13,713 nucleotides of DNA from an uncultured Acetatifactor sp. (GTDB taxonomy: Bacteria > Bacillota > Clostridia > Lachnospirales > Lachnospiraceae), in assembly GCA_910585665.1 (NCBI GenBank), contig CAJUFI010000088.1, forward strand, positions 1 through 13,713. The letters are read 5' to 3'. This document shows positions 6,486 through 13,655 of the stretch, in pieces; the first letter of the stretch is position 1, and every line of letters begins with the position of its first letter. The position numbers and the translations under genes are program-made. The notes under the pieces were generated by a model that was not told where the DNA came from, did not search any database, and was given only the letters and a program-made list of their open reading frames with translations.

Positions 6486-7892
6486 ATGATAAAGGACAAT
6501 CAGAAAGTATTCAACCAGTTGCTGGTGATGATAGATGCTGCCATAACGGCGGCCTCTTTCTTGCTGGCCTATTGTTTCAAATTTTACTTATTGGGTGACG
6601 GGCCAGGGCTCGGTGTGCTTCCTATGGGCGATTACCTCACGCTCCTTCCGGCAGTCATCCCGATTTACGCGTTTTTGTACTACGTCTGCGACGTATATGC
6701 GCCCAAGCGGACCGTGCGGCGGCGTTTTGAGATATTCGGCATCGTCAAAGCCAACACCATCGGAATCGTGGCGCTGATCATCGTCCTCTACATGATCATC
6801 CGTGAGATTAATTTCTCCCGATCCGTGATGGGATTTTTTTATGTGTTCAATGTGTTCCTCACCTCCTGCTTCCGGCTGGGGCTGCGCAGGGGGCTGCGGA
6901 CGATCCGCAGTAAGGGATATAATCTGAAGCATATCCTGCTGGTAGGATATTCCAGGGCGGCGGAGGAGTATATCGACAGGCTGCTGGACAACCCCCAGTG
7001 GGGCTATGTGGCCTGCGGCATCCTGGATGACCATATCCCCGCGGGCACGACCTATAAGGGGGTCAAAGTGCTGGGGCGGCTGGGGAACCTGGAGATCATC
7101 CTGCCGGAGAACAAGCTGGACGAGATCGCGATTTCCCTGTCCTTAAAGGACTACGACCATCTGGAGGGCATCGTGGCCATCTGCGAGAAATCAGGCGTGC
7201 ACACGAAGTTCATCCCCGACTACAACAGCCTGATTCCCAGCAAGCCTTACACGGAGGACCTGATGGGGCTGCCGGTGATCAATATCAGGTATGTGCCCCT
7301 GACGAATACAGGGAACATCATCATTAAGAGGATCATGGACGTGGCAGGGGCGCTGGTGGGCATCGTGGTCACCTCCCCTATCATGCTGCTGGCGGCCCTG
7401 TTGGTAAAGTTCACCAGTCCGGGGCCTGTGATCTACCGGCAGGAGCGGGTGGGGCTCCACAACAAGGCGTTCTATATGTACAAATTCCGCAGTATGGAGC
7501 GCCAGGCGCCCAGCGAGGAGAGAAAGGCGTGGACGGTGCGCAATGACCCCAGGGTCACCCCCATAGGGAAGATTCTGCGGCGGACCAGCGTGGACGAGCT
7601 TCCCCAGCTGTTCAATATCCTGAAAGGGGACATGAGCCTGGTGGGGCCCAGGCCGGAGCGGCCCCTGTTCGTGGAGAAATTCAAGGAAGAGATTCCCAGA
7701 TATATGGTGAAGCATCAGGTGCGGCCCGGGCTCACCGGCTGGGCCCAGGTGAACGGCCTCCGGGGCGACACCTCGATCCGGAAACGGATTGAATATGATA
7801 TCTATTATATAGAGAACTGGACTGTGTGGTTCGACCTGAAGATTATCCTGATGACATTTTTCACAGGATTCATCAATAAAAACGCTTACTGA
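6486..7892 (+). CDS. Polyprenyl-phosphate sugar phosphotransferase (WcaJ/EpsE type), glycan initiation
   Basis: This 468-residue membrane enzyme transfers a sugar phosphate from a UDP-sugar to undecaprenyl phosphate, the first step of lipid-linked polysaccharide synthesis. Four hydrophobic segments fill residues 10-135. A Rossmann-like CoA_binding_3 region (HILLVGYSRAAEEYID, then GILDD) follows to about 260. The C-terminal bacterial sugar transferase domain starts near residue 281 (KRIMDVAG) with its membrane hairpin, then has YKFRSM, SVDELPQLFN with DE at 370-371, GDMSLVGPRPERP with GPRP at 387-390, and VRPGLTGWAQVNG. The length fits the family. I chose ATG 6486 because homologues begin MIKDNQK-like; GTG 6477 is only three codons upstream and has AAGG at 6464-6467, so it remains possible. 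The LCP gene starts 31 nt downstream, indicating an operon. The donor sugar (glucose or galactose) cannot be fixed. Confidence 0.94.
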   Translation: MIKDNQKVFNQLLVMIDAAITAASFLLAYCFKFYLLGDGPGLGVLPMGDYLTLLPAVIPIYAFLYYVCDVYAPKRTVRRRFEIFGIVKANTIGIVALIIVLYMIIREINFSRSVMGFFYVFNVFLTSCFRLGLRRGLRTIRSKGYNLKHILLVGYSRAAEEYIDRLLDNPQWGYVACGILDDHIPAGTTYKGVKVLGRLGNLEIILPENKLDEIAISLSLKDYDHLEGIVAICEKSGVHTKFIPDYNSLIPSKPYTEDLMGLPVINIRYVPLTNTGNIIIKRIMDVAGALVGIVVTSPIMLLAALLVKFTSPGPVIYRQERVGLHNKAFYMYKFRSMERQAPSEERKAWTVRNDPRVTPIGKILRRTSVDELPQLFNILKGDMSLVGPRPERPLFVEKFKEEIPRYMVKHQVRPGLTGWAQVNGLRGDTSIRKRIEYDIYYIENWTVWFDLKIILMTFFTGFINKNAY

Positions 7893-7922
7893 TACGGAAC
7901 TGGAAAGGAGAAGGAAGGTATT

Positions 7923-9008
7923 ATGGCAAACAGTAGAATGAGCAAAAGGCAGAGGGCGGCGAAGCAGAGGCGGAAGATGATTCTGTTCGCTTTTGAGATC
8001 ATCATCATCCTGGTGATGATCATGTTGCTGTATCTGGTGATGAACAAGACCAGTGAAGGCCCGAAGGTGACTGTGATAGACACGGAGAAGCTGGCCATTC
8101 CCTCCCAGGTGCAGGAGATGGAGGAAGAGGGCGGTACCATGCACGGCTACAGGAACATTGCCCTGTTCGGCGTGGACGCGAAGACGGACAGCCAGCTGTT
8201 CAAGGACAGCCGCAGCGACAGCACCATGATCGCCAGCATCAACCTGGACACCGGGGACATCAAGCTGGTCAGCGTATATCGTGACACATATCTGAACATC
8301 GGCACGGACGAGTACCGCAAGTGCAACGCGGCGTACTCCTTCGGCGGCGCGGAGCAGGCGGTGAAGATGCTGAACATGAACCTGGACATGAACATCACGG
8401 ATTTCGTCACGGTAGGCTATAAAGGCCTCAGCTCAGTGATCGACGGGCTGGGCGGCGTCTATATCGATGTGGACAGCGAGGAGCTGAAGCATATCAACAA
8501 TTACCAGGTAAATGTGTCCAATGTGCTGAAGTGCCAGTACACGCCGGTGACACAGACAGGCTACCAGCTGCTCAACGGCGTGCAGGCCACGGCATACTGC
8601 CGGATCCGTCAGACCAAGGGCGATGACTTCCAGAGGGCGGCCCGTCAGCGGGAAGTGATACAGGCCATCGAGGATCAGGCGAAGAAGACAGACCTCGCTA
8701 CATTGACCAAGGTGTTCAATGATTGCATCGGCGACATCTATACCAGTCTTGACTCCAAGGACATCCTGGATCTGCTGGGAGTGATTGCGGACTACAGTAT
8801 TGTGGCAGAGGACGGATTCCCTCAGCCCGAATACCGCGGGAACGCGAATATGGGGGCCAAGGGCGCCTGCGTCATCCCCACCAGCCTGGAGGACAATGTG
8901 GTATGGCTGCACCAGTTCCTGTTCGAGGACATGGAATATACAGTCACCCAGAGCGTAAGGGAATACAGCCAGAAGATTGAATCCGATACATCCAAATATC
9001 TTAAGTAA
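7923..9008 (+). CDS. LytR-CpsA-Psr (LCP) family cell-wall glycopolymer ligase
   Basis: This 361-residue protein belongs to the family that moves finished glycopolymers from undecaprenyl diphosphate onto peptidoglycan. A very basic cytoplasmic start (KRQRAAKQRRK) precedes one membrane helix at residues 19-41, so the catalytic domain is outside the membrane. The LCP domain runs from about 75 to 260: NIALFGVDAK, the DSRSDST motif with Arg97 and Asp99, VSVYRDTY with Arg120 and Asp121, GLSSVIDGLGGVYIDVD, LLNGVQATAYCRIR and DFQRAARQREVI. These arginines and aspartates hold the pyrophosphate and Mg in studied members. Ribosome binding sites lie at 7904-7910 and 7913-7918. Its place 31 nt after the initiating transferase implies that it anchors the polymer made by this locus. 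A terminator follows. Confidence 0.93.
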   Translation: MANSRMSKRQRAAKQRRKMILFAFEIIIILVMIMLLYLVMNKTSEGPKVTVIDTEKLAIPSQVQEMEEEGGTMHGYRNIALFGVDAKTDSQLFKDSRSDSTMIASINLDTGDIKLVSVYRDTYLNIGTDEYRKCNAAYSFGGAEQAVKMLNMNLDMNITDFVTVGYKGLSSVIDGLGGVYIDVDSEELKHINNYQVNVSNVLKCQYTPVTQTGYQLLNGVQATAYCRIRQTKGDDFQRAARQREVIQAIEDQAKKTDLATLTKVFNDCIGDIYTSLDSKDILDLLGVIADYSIVAEDGFPQPEYRGNANMGAKGACVIPTSLEDNVVWLHQFLFEDMEYTVTQSVREYSQKIESDTSKYLK

Positions 9009-9030
9009 CGGAGATACAGCATGTATCCTG

Positions 9031-9061
9031 AAGGGGCTGTCGAGAGCGGGCAGCCCTTTTT
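9031..9061 (+). terminator. Rho-independent terminator after the LCP gene
   Basis: GGGCTG at 9034-9039 pairs with CAGCCC at 9051-9056. The stem is extended by a G-T and two A-T pairs and followed by TTTTT (9057-9061). The loop is 11 nt. It begins 22 nt after the LCP stop codon, closing the transferase-LCP unit. Confidence 0.75.
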
Positions 9062-9143
9062 CTGAATTTATGCTGCGGAAAACTTTGCCGCCTGTGGAAA
9101 TGGGTGGCTACAGACGCAAGGAAGGAAAGGAACGAGGAGCGGT

Positions 9144-10100
9144 TTGAAAATCGACATCATCATTCCCGTATACAGACCGGGCAGGGAGCTGTTCGCCCTG
9201 CTGGACAAGCTGGAGGGCCAGTCCGTGCCCATCCACAGAATTCTGCTCATGAATACCGGGAAGGCATATTTTGACGAACTGCTGGAGGGGACAGAGGGCA
9301 TGGGAGAGGCCGGATTTGCCCGGAGATACCCCAATGTGCAGGTGCGGCATCTGGAAAAGCGGGAGTTCGACCATGGAGGGACCAGGCACAGGGCGGTGGG
9401 ATATTCGGAGGCGGAAGTCTTCGTGGCCATGACCCAGGACGCCCTGCCGGTGGATTCCTTTCTGGTGGAGCGCCTGACGGCAAATCTGCAGGGGAACGTG
9501 GCGGCGGCCTATGCCAGACAGCTGCCGGGCCCGGACTCCTCGGAGTTCGAGAAGGCTTCCCGGTATTTCAACTACCCGCCGTCTTCCCGGGTGAAGACGG
9601 CGGCGGATCTGGAGAGCATGGGCATCAAGACTTTTTTCTGCTCCAATGTATGCGCGGCTTACCGGAGAGATGTCTACGAAAAACTGGGCGGTTTCGTCCG
9701 GCATACGATCTTCAATGAGGACATGATATACGCGGCCGCGGCAATCCGGGCAGGGTACGGGATTGCCTATGAGGCCGGGGCGCAGGTGGTCCATTCCCAC
9801 AATTATACGAATATACAGCAGCTGCGGCGCAACTTCGACCTGGGCGTGTCCCAGGCCCAGCATCCGGAAGTGTTCGGCGCGGCTTCCTCGGAGTCCGAGG
9901 GGAAGCGTCTGGTGGGCGATACATGGCGCTATCTGAAAAAGAGGAAGCGGCTCTACCGGTTCCCGGGATTCTGCGTCCAATGCGCTTTCAAATATGCCGG
10001 ATACCTTTTGGGGAAGCATTACAGGATGCTGCCCCGGGGGCTGATCCTGAAGATCACCGCGAACCGTGAGTACTGGGGAGATTTCACGATTCTTTCATGA
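9144..10100 (+). CDS. Family 2 glycosyltransferase, rhamnosyltransferase-like
   Basis: The protein has 318 residues and starts at TTG. GAGGAG at 9134-9139 sits 4 nt upstream, and no better start precedes the KIDIIIPVYRPG beta strand that opens the GT-A fold. The segment EFDHGGTRHRAV (His77) is characteristic of RfbN-like dTDP-rhamnosyltransferases, as is TQDA at 97-100, which serves as the DxD-type metal site. FNEDM with Glu192-Asp193 is the likely catalytic-base region. The conserved VVHSHNYT follows. The C-terminal third is basic (KKRKRLYR), fitting membrane contact. The gene lies alone between the LCP terminator and the protease gene. By context it extends the same polysaccharide. Rhamnose as donor is the best guess from family likeness. 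Confidence 0.88.
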   Translation: MKIDIIIPVYRPGRELFALLDKLEGQSVPIHRILLMNTGKAYFDELLEGTEGMGEAGFARRYPNVQVRHLEKREFDHGGTRHRAVGYSEAEVFVAMTQDALPVDSFLVERLTANLQGNVAAAYARQLPGPDSSEFEKASRYFNYPPSSRVKTAADLESMGIKTFFCSNVCAAYRRDVYEKLGGFVRHTIFNEDMIYAAAAIRAGYGIAYEAGAQVVHSHNYTNIQQLRRNFDLGVSQAQHPEVFGAASSESEGKRLVGDTWRYLKKRKRLYRFPGFCVQCAFKYAGYLLGKHYRMLPRGLILKITANREYWGDFTILS

Positions 10101-10106
10101 GGAAAA

Positions 10107-10136
10107 CACAATTTTAACACAATTGCCGGATATACT
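10107..10136 (+). promoter_or_regulatory. Candidate htrA promoter with direct-repeat operator
   Basis: TATACT at 10131-10136 is a good -10 sequence, but the -35 position is poor. Two CACAATT copies (10107-10113 and 10118-10124) are spaced by exactly 11 bp and cover that region. Repeats one helical turn apart are typical sites for OmpR-family activators, which often replace a weak -35. Family knowledge supports stress control of htrA genes; a specific regulator is not shown here. Confidence 0.35.
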
Positions 10137-10200
10137 CTAGTACATAGAGATGAAACAAGAAAGGTTCGGCTGAGGATTCTTTCAGGAGGAGGTAAGCATT

Positions 10201-11538
10201 ATGTACGAGAACGATATTTATTCCAATTCTGACAATGGGAGCTACACGACTTATCAGACAGACGCCAATTATAACAAGGCCATGGAACCGCCCGCGGGCA
10301 TCGGCGGCAAAAAGAAGAAAGGCGGTTTCCGGAAGGTGCTGCTGAGCATGGGACTGGGTCTGCTGTTCGGCCTGTTCGCGGGGGCGGGGTTCTACGTAGT
10401 GCAGTTCGGCCTCGAGCGGATTTCCCAGACGGAGGAACAGGGCGCCGGCCTCACGGATGACGGTGAGGACGCACAGACAGGACTTCCCGAAGGGCTCGCC
10501 GACGCCTGGATGCAGAATGTGAAAAACATCACCTATGTGAACACGGACATCTCCAATGTGGTGGAGGATGTGATGCCGGCCATGGTGTCCATCGTGAACA
10601 ACTACACCCAGACCGGGACCACCTTCTGGGGGCAGCAGTACAGCCAGCAGGGCGCGTCCAGCGGATCGGGCATCATCGTGGCGGAGAACGAGAGCGAGCT
10701 TCTGATCGTGTCCAACAATCATGTGGTACAGGGCATGGATACCCTGGAAGTCACTTTCATCGATGGTTCCGTGGCCCAGGCCTATATTAAGGGAACGGAC
10801 GCGGAGATGGATCTGGCAGTCATCGCGGTTCCTCTGGAGAACCTGTCCCAGGAGACCAAAAGCGCCATCACCATCGCCACCATGGGTGACAGCGACGACC
10901 TGAAGCTGGGCACGCCCGTCATCGCCATCGGGAATGCTTTAGGCTACGGACAGTCTGTCACCAGCGGCATCATCAGCGCCCTGAACCGGGAAGTGACCAT
11001 GGAAGACGGAACCGTAGGCACTTTCATCCAGACTGACACGGCCATCAACCCCGGCAACTCCGGCGGCGCGCTGCTGAACATCAACGGCGAAGTCATCGGC
11101 ATCAATTCCAACAAGATAGCCAGCTCCCAGGTAGAGGGCATGGGCTACGCCATCCCCATCAGCTCCGCCAGCCCCATCATCGCGGACCTTCTGGAGCGCC
11201 AGACCAGGACGGAAAAGGTGGCGGCGGAAGAGGCAGGCTACATGGGCATCGAGATGCAGGACGTGACGGATGAGATCGCAGCCATGCTGGGCATCCCCCA
11301 GGGCGTGTTCGTGATCAATGTCCAGGAAGGGACTGCCGCGCAGCAGGCCGGCATCCAGCACGGCGATATCATCATCAAGTTCGACGGCCAGAGGGTCTCC
11401 ACCCGCAGCGAGCTGAAACAGCTGGTAGGCTACTACAGGGCCGGGGAGACATTGAAGGTGACGGTGAAGCGTTTTGCCGACGGACGGTATGAGGATGTGG
11501 AACTGGAAGTCACACTGGGAAGCCAGCCTCAGAATTGA
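10201..11538 (+). CDS. htrA: HtrA/DegP-type membrane-anchored serine protease with PDZ domain
   Basis: This 445-residue envelope protease degrades misfolded proteins on the outer face of the membrane. A polar cytoplasmic N-terminus with a lysine cluster (GGKKKKGG) leads into one membrane helix at about 43-69. An acidic linker and the trypsin-like domain follow. The catalytic triad is visible: His174 in SNNHVV, Asp204 in EMDLAVI and Ser287 in NPGNSGGALLN. A single PDZ domain (about 346-440) includes GVFVINVQEGTAAQQAGIQ and GDIIIKFDGQRV. One PDZ with an N-terminal anchor is the Gram-positive HtrA/YkdA arrangement. A strong AGGAGG site (10184-10189, repeated as GGAGG to 10192) precedes the ATG. 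It has its own likely promoter and terminator, so it is probably a single-gene unit that services surface and exported proteins. Confidence 0.95.
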   Translation: MYENDIYSNSDNGSYTTYQTDANYNKAMEPPAGIGGKKKKGGFRKVLLSMGLGLLFGLFAGAGFYVVQFGLERISQTEEQGAGLTDDGEDAQTGLPEGLADAWMQNVKNITYVNTDISNVVEDVMPAMVSIVNNYTQTGTTFWGQQYSQQGASSGSGIIVAENESELLIVSNNHVVQGMDTLEVTFIDGSVAQAYIKGTDAEMDLAVIAVPLENLSQETKSAITIATMGDSDDLKLGTPVIAIGNALGYGQSVTSGIISALNREVTMEDGTVGTFIQTDTAINPGNSGGALLNINGEVIGINSNKIASSQVEGMGYAIPISSASPIIADLLERQTRTEKVAAEEAGYMGIEMQDVTDEIAAMLGIPQGVFVINVQEGTAAQQAGIQHGDIIIKFDGQRVSTRSELKQLVGYYRAGETLKVTVKRFADGRYEDVELEVTLGSQPQN

Positions 11539-11557
11539 GGCCGCCAAACGAGAAAGG

Positions 11558-11592
11558 AAAAAGCCCGGGCTGGGAGACCTGTCCGGGCTTTC
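11558..11592 (+). terminator. Rho-independent terminator after htrA
   Basis: AAAGCCCGG (11560-11568) pairs perfectly with CCGGGCTTT (11583-11591) around a 14-nt loop, starting about 20 nt after the htrA stop. The plus-strand T-run is short. The A-run before the left arm gives five Ts on the opposite strand, so the hairpin may work both ways. Confidence 0.7.
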
Positions 11593-11669
11593 GGCATGCA
11601 TTTTGTCCGGCGAATGCCTCCGGCTGAGGGCATTTGGCTCCCAGGAAACGGTTTTTAGAAAAAGTTCAC

Positions 11670-11698
11670 TTGTGCAGATACAGATTTTCCAGTATACT
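11670..11698 (+). promoter_or_regulatory. Candidate sigma-A promoter for the clpX-like gene
   Basis: TTGTGC (11670-11675) and TATACT (11693-11698) are separated by 17 nt. The -35 keeps the key TTG and the -10 matches at 5 of 6 bases. Transcription would begin near 11705, giving a leader of about 42 nt before the ATG at 11747. Its place after the htrA terminator fits independent expression. No heat-shock operator of CIRCE or CtsR type was seen beside it. Confidence 0.5.
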
Positions 11699-11746
11699 AA
11701 GGGTAGCGCGGATGGTACAATCGCGCAGAAACGAGGAAACCAGACT

Positions 11747-13297
11747 ATGTCAGACATATATGAGGAAGAGGAAAAGAAGGAAGAAAGGCAGGCGGAAGAG
11801 GCCGGGGCCGGGAAAGAGGCCGACCTGACAGAAGGGCACAAAGACGCCTCCGCCACCAAGAACGCCGGAAAGAGCGACAACAAGGACTACGAAGATGTCT
11901 GCTTCATCTGCCGCCGCCCGGAGAGCAAAGCGGGCAAGATGTTCAAGCTGCCCAACAATATCTGCGTCTGCAGCGACTGCATGCACAAGACCATGGAGAC
12001 CGTGAGCCAGTTCGACTACCAGGGGATGCTGAACAATCCCCAGCTCCAGAACGAGCTGGACCAGATGACGAAGCAGGGGGGATTCCCCAACATCAGCTTC
12101 GTGAACCTGGCGGACCTGCGTGGGGACGGGGGCATCCCCAACAAACAGAAAATCAAGAAAAAGAAGAAGGAAGCCGATGCGGCGCCTGCGCTGGACATCC
12201 GCAATATCCCAGCGCCCCATAAGATCAAGGCCAGCCTGGACGAGTACGTGGTGGGACAGGACCATGCCAAGAAGGTGATCTCCGTGGCGGTGTACAACCA
12301 CTACAAGCGTGTCGCCACCGGCACCATGGACAATATCGAGATCGAGAAGTCCAACATGCTCATGATCGGCCCCACGGGCTGCGGCAAGACCTACCTGGTG
12401 AAGACCCTGGCCAGGCTCCTGGACGTGCCCCTGGCCATCGCGGACGCCACCTCCCTGACGGAGGCGGGCTATATCGGCGACGACATCGAGTCCGTGGTGT
12501 CCAAGCTCCTGGCGGCCGCGGACAATGACGTGGAGAAGGCGGAGAGGGGCATCATCTTCATAGACGAGATCGACAAGATAGCCAAGAAGAAGAACACCAA
12601 CACCCGGGATGTCAGCGGCGAGAGCGTCCAGCAGGGGATGCTGAAGCTCCTGGAGGGCGCCGAAATCGAGGTGCCCGTGGGGGCCAACAGCAAGAACGCC
12701 ATGGTGCCCCTGGCCACGGTGAACACCAGGAACATCCTGTTCATCTGCGGAGGCGCGTTCCCGGACCTGGAGGAGATCATCAAGCAGCGGCTGAACAAGA
12801 CCGCGGGCATCGGCTTCAACGCCGAGCTGAAGGACAAGTACGACAAGGACAGGGACATCCTCTCCAAGGTGACGGTGGAGGACATCCGGAAGTTCGGCAT
12901 GATTCCGGAGTTCATCGGCCGTCTGCCGATCATATTCACCCTGCGGGGCCTCACCAGGGACATGCTGGTGAAGGTCCTGAAGGAGCCCAAGAATGCCATC
13001 CTGAAGCAGTACCAGAAGCTCCTGGAGCTGGACGAGGTGAAGCTGGAGTTCACGGAAGAGGCCCTGGAGGCCATCGCGGACAAGGCCATGGAGCGGGACA
13101 CAGGGGCCAGGGCCCTGCGCTCCATCATCGAGGACTTCATGCTGGACATCATGTACGAGATACCTAAGGACGACAACATCGGCCGTGTCACCATCACGAA
13201 GGAGTACATCCAGGGCACAGGCGGGCCTGTCATCGACATCCGGGGGAACCGGCTGCTGGAGGCGGCGCCGGGGCCGAAGGAGATACCGGCGCAGTGA
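11747..13297 (+). CDS. clpX: ClpX-like AAA+ unfoldase with extended N-terminus
   Basis: The 516-residue protein should unfold substrates with ATP and feed them to ClpP in the cytoplasm. Residues 1-50 are a charged, probably disordered extension absent from standard ClpX. A zinc finger follows (Cys52, Cys55, Cys75, Cys78). A lysine-rich linker (IKKKKKE) leads to the AAA+ core: Walker A GPTGCGKT (208-215), pore loop GYIG (241-244), Walker B IIFIDE (269-274), ClpP-docking IGF loop (355-357), FIGRLP and sensor-2 GARALR. The usual RKH loop is replaced by VGANSKNAMV. Typical ClpX has about 410-430 residues, so this may be a second, specialised copy. ATG 11747 is chosen for GAGGAA at 11733-11738. 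No clpP or trigger-factor gene is adjacent, unlike the usual tig-clpP-clpX order. Confidence 0.9.
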   Translation: MSDIYEEEEKKEERQAEEAGAGKEADLTEGHKDASATKNAGKSDNKDYEDVCFICRRPESKAGKMFKLPNNICVCSDCMHKTMETVSQFDYQGMLNNPQLQNELDQMTKQGGFPNISFVNLADLRGDGGIPNKQKIKKKKKEADAAPALDIRNIPAPHKIKASLDEYVVGQDHAKKVISVAVYNHYKRVATGTMDNIEIEKSNMLMIGPTGCGKTYLVKTLARLLDVPLAIADATSLTEAGYIGDDIESVVSKLLAAADNDVEKAERGIIFIDEIDKIAKKKNTNTRDVSGESVQQGMLKLLEGAEIEVPVGANSKNAMVPLATVNTRNILFICGGAFPDLEEIIKQRLNKTAGIGFNAELKDKYDKDRDILSKVTVEDIRKFGMIPEFIGRLPIIFTLRGLTRDMLVKVLKEPKNAILKQYQKLLELDEVKLEFTEEALEAIADKAMERDTGARALRSIIEDFMLDIMYEIPKDDNIGRVTITKEYIQGTGGPVIDIRGNRLLEAAPGPKEIPAQ

Positions 13298-13307
13298 GGG
13301 ACGGGGG

Positions 13308-13655
13308 CTTGAACTGAACGTAAAGTTTGCCAATAGCCTTGAACTGCTTACGCCGGATGGGAAATATAATTATATCGCTTATTTGCTGGCAGACGAAAAC
13401 GGAGTATCCATTAAGATTGCGAAGTATGCAGGGACGGACAAAGTGGATTTGATTGAAAATGAGGAGTATGGATACTGTTCGCTGATTAAGGCCACAAATA
13501 ATGTCCTCGAAAAAATGAAGATAGAGAATACCACAAAAGCGAAGGTGACCAATACGAAACGAGTGGAAAAGAATCTGGTTGAACCGGTTCCCATGAGGGA
13601 GGCACTAATTAATGCTGTGGTCCATGCTTTATGGAAAGCTTTCCATAAAGCATGA
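13308..13655 (+). pseudogene. Fragment of COG2865-type (AlbA_2/RecG-like, ATP-binding) protein
   Basis: Eleven bases after the clpX stop an open frame encodes NSLELLTPDGKYNYIAYLLA, then IKIAKYAGTDKVDLIE, EEYGYCSLIKATNNVLEKM and MREALINAVVH. These match, as I recall them, the middle of the putative regulators and RecG-like proteins that pair an AlbA_2/Schlafen-type domain with an ATP-binding domain. In intact members VVH continues as HNDY. Here a 32-bp palindrome supplies LWKAFHKA and a stop. The N-terminal AlbA_2 domain and the C-terminal half are missing, there is no start codon or ribosome binding site, and the sequence is clearly more AT-rich than clpX. It is therefore a remnant, truncated at both ends, and a likely trace of transferred DNA. 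Confidence 0.7.
13623..13654. repeat. Perfect 32-bp palindrome
   Basis: The 16-bp arms 13623-13638 and 13639-13654 are exact reverse complements with no spacer, centred on AAGCTT. The left arm reads CATGCTTTATGGAAAG. It cuts the COG2865-like reading frame right after VVH. It could be an insertion footprint, a joined pair of element ends, or a cruciform/terminator-like structure. No T-tract follows on the plus strand. Confidence 0.9.

Noticed and set aside
7191..8144. A 317-codon minus-strand open frame across the sugar transferase/LCP junction
   Set aside because: It is antisense to two well-supported genes, is rich in His/Pro/Arg as expected from reversed coding sequence, and shows no family motif.
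11474..11746. Upstream in-frame extension of clpX into the htrA gene
   Set aside because: It would overlap the end of htrA and run through the terminator and candidate promoter. The ATG at 11747 has a suitable ribosome binding site.
11750..13333. A 527-codon open frame on the minus strand across clpX
   Set aside because: It mirrors the codon pattern of the high-GC clpX gene, has no ribosome binding site and encodes a low-complexity His/Leu/Val-rich product with no recognisable motif.
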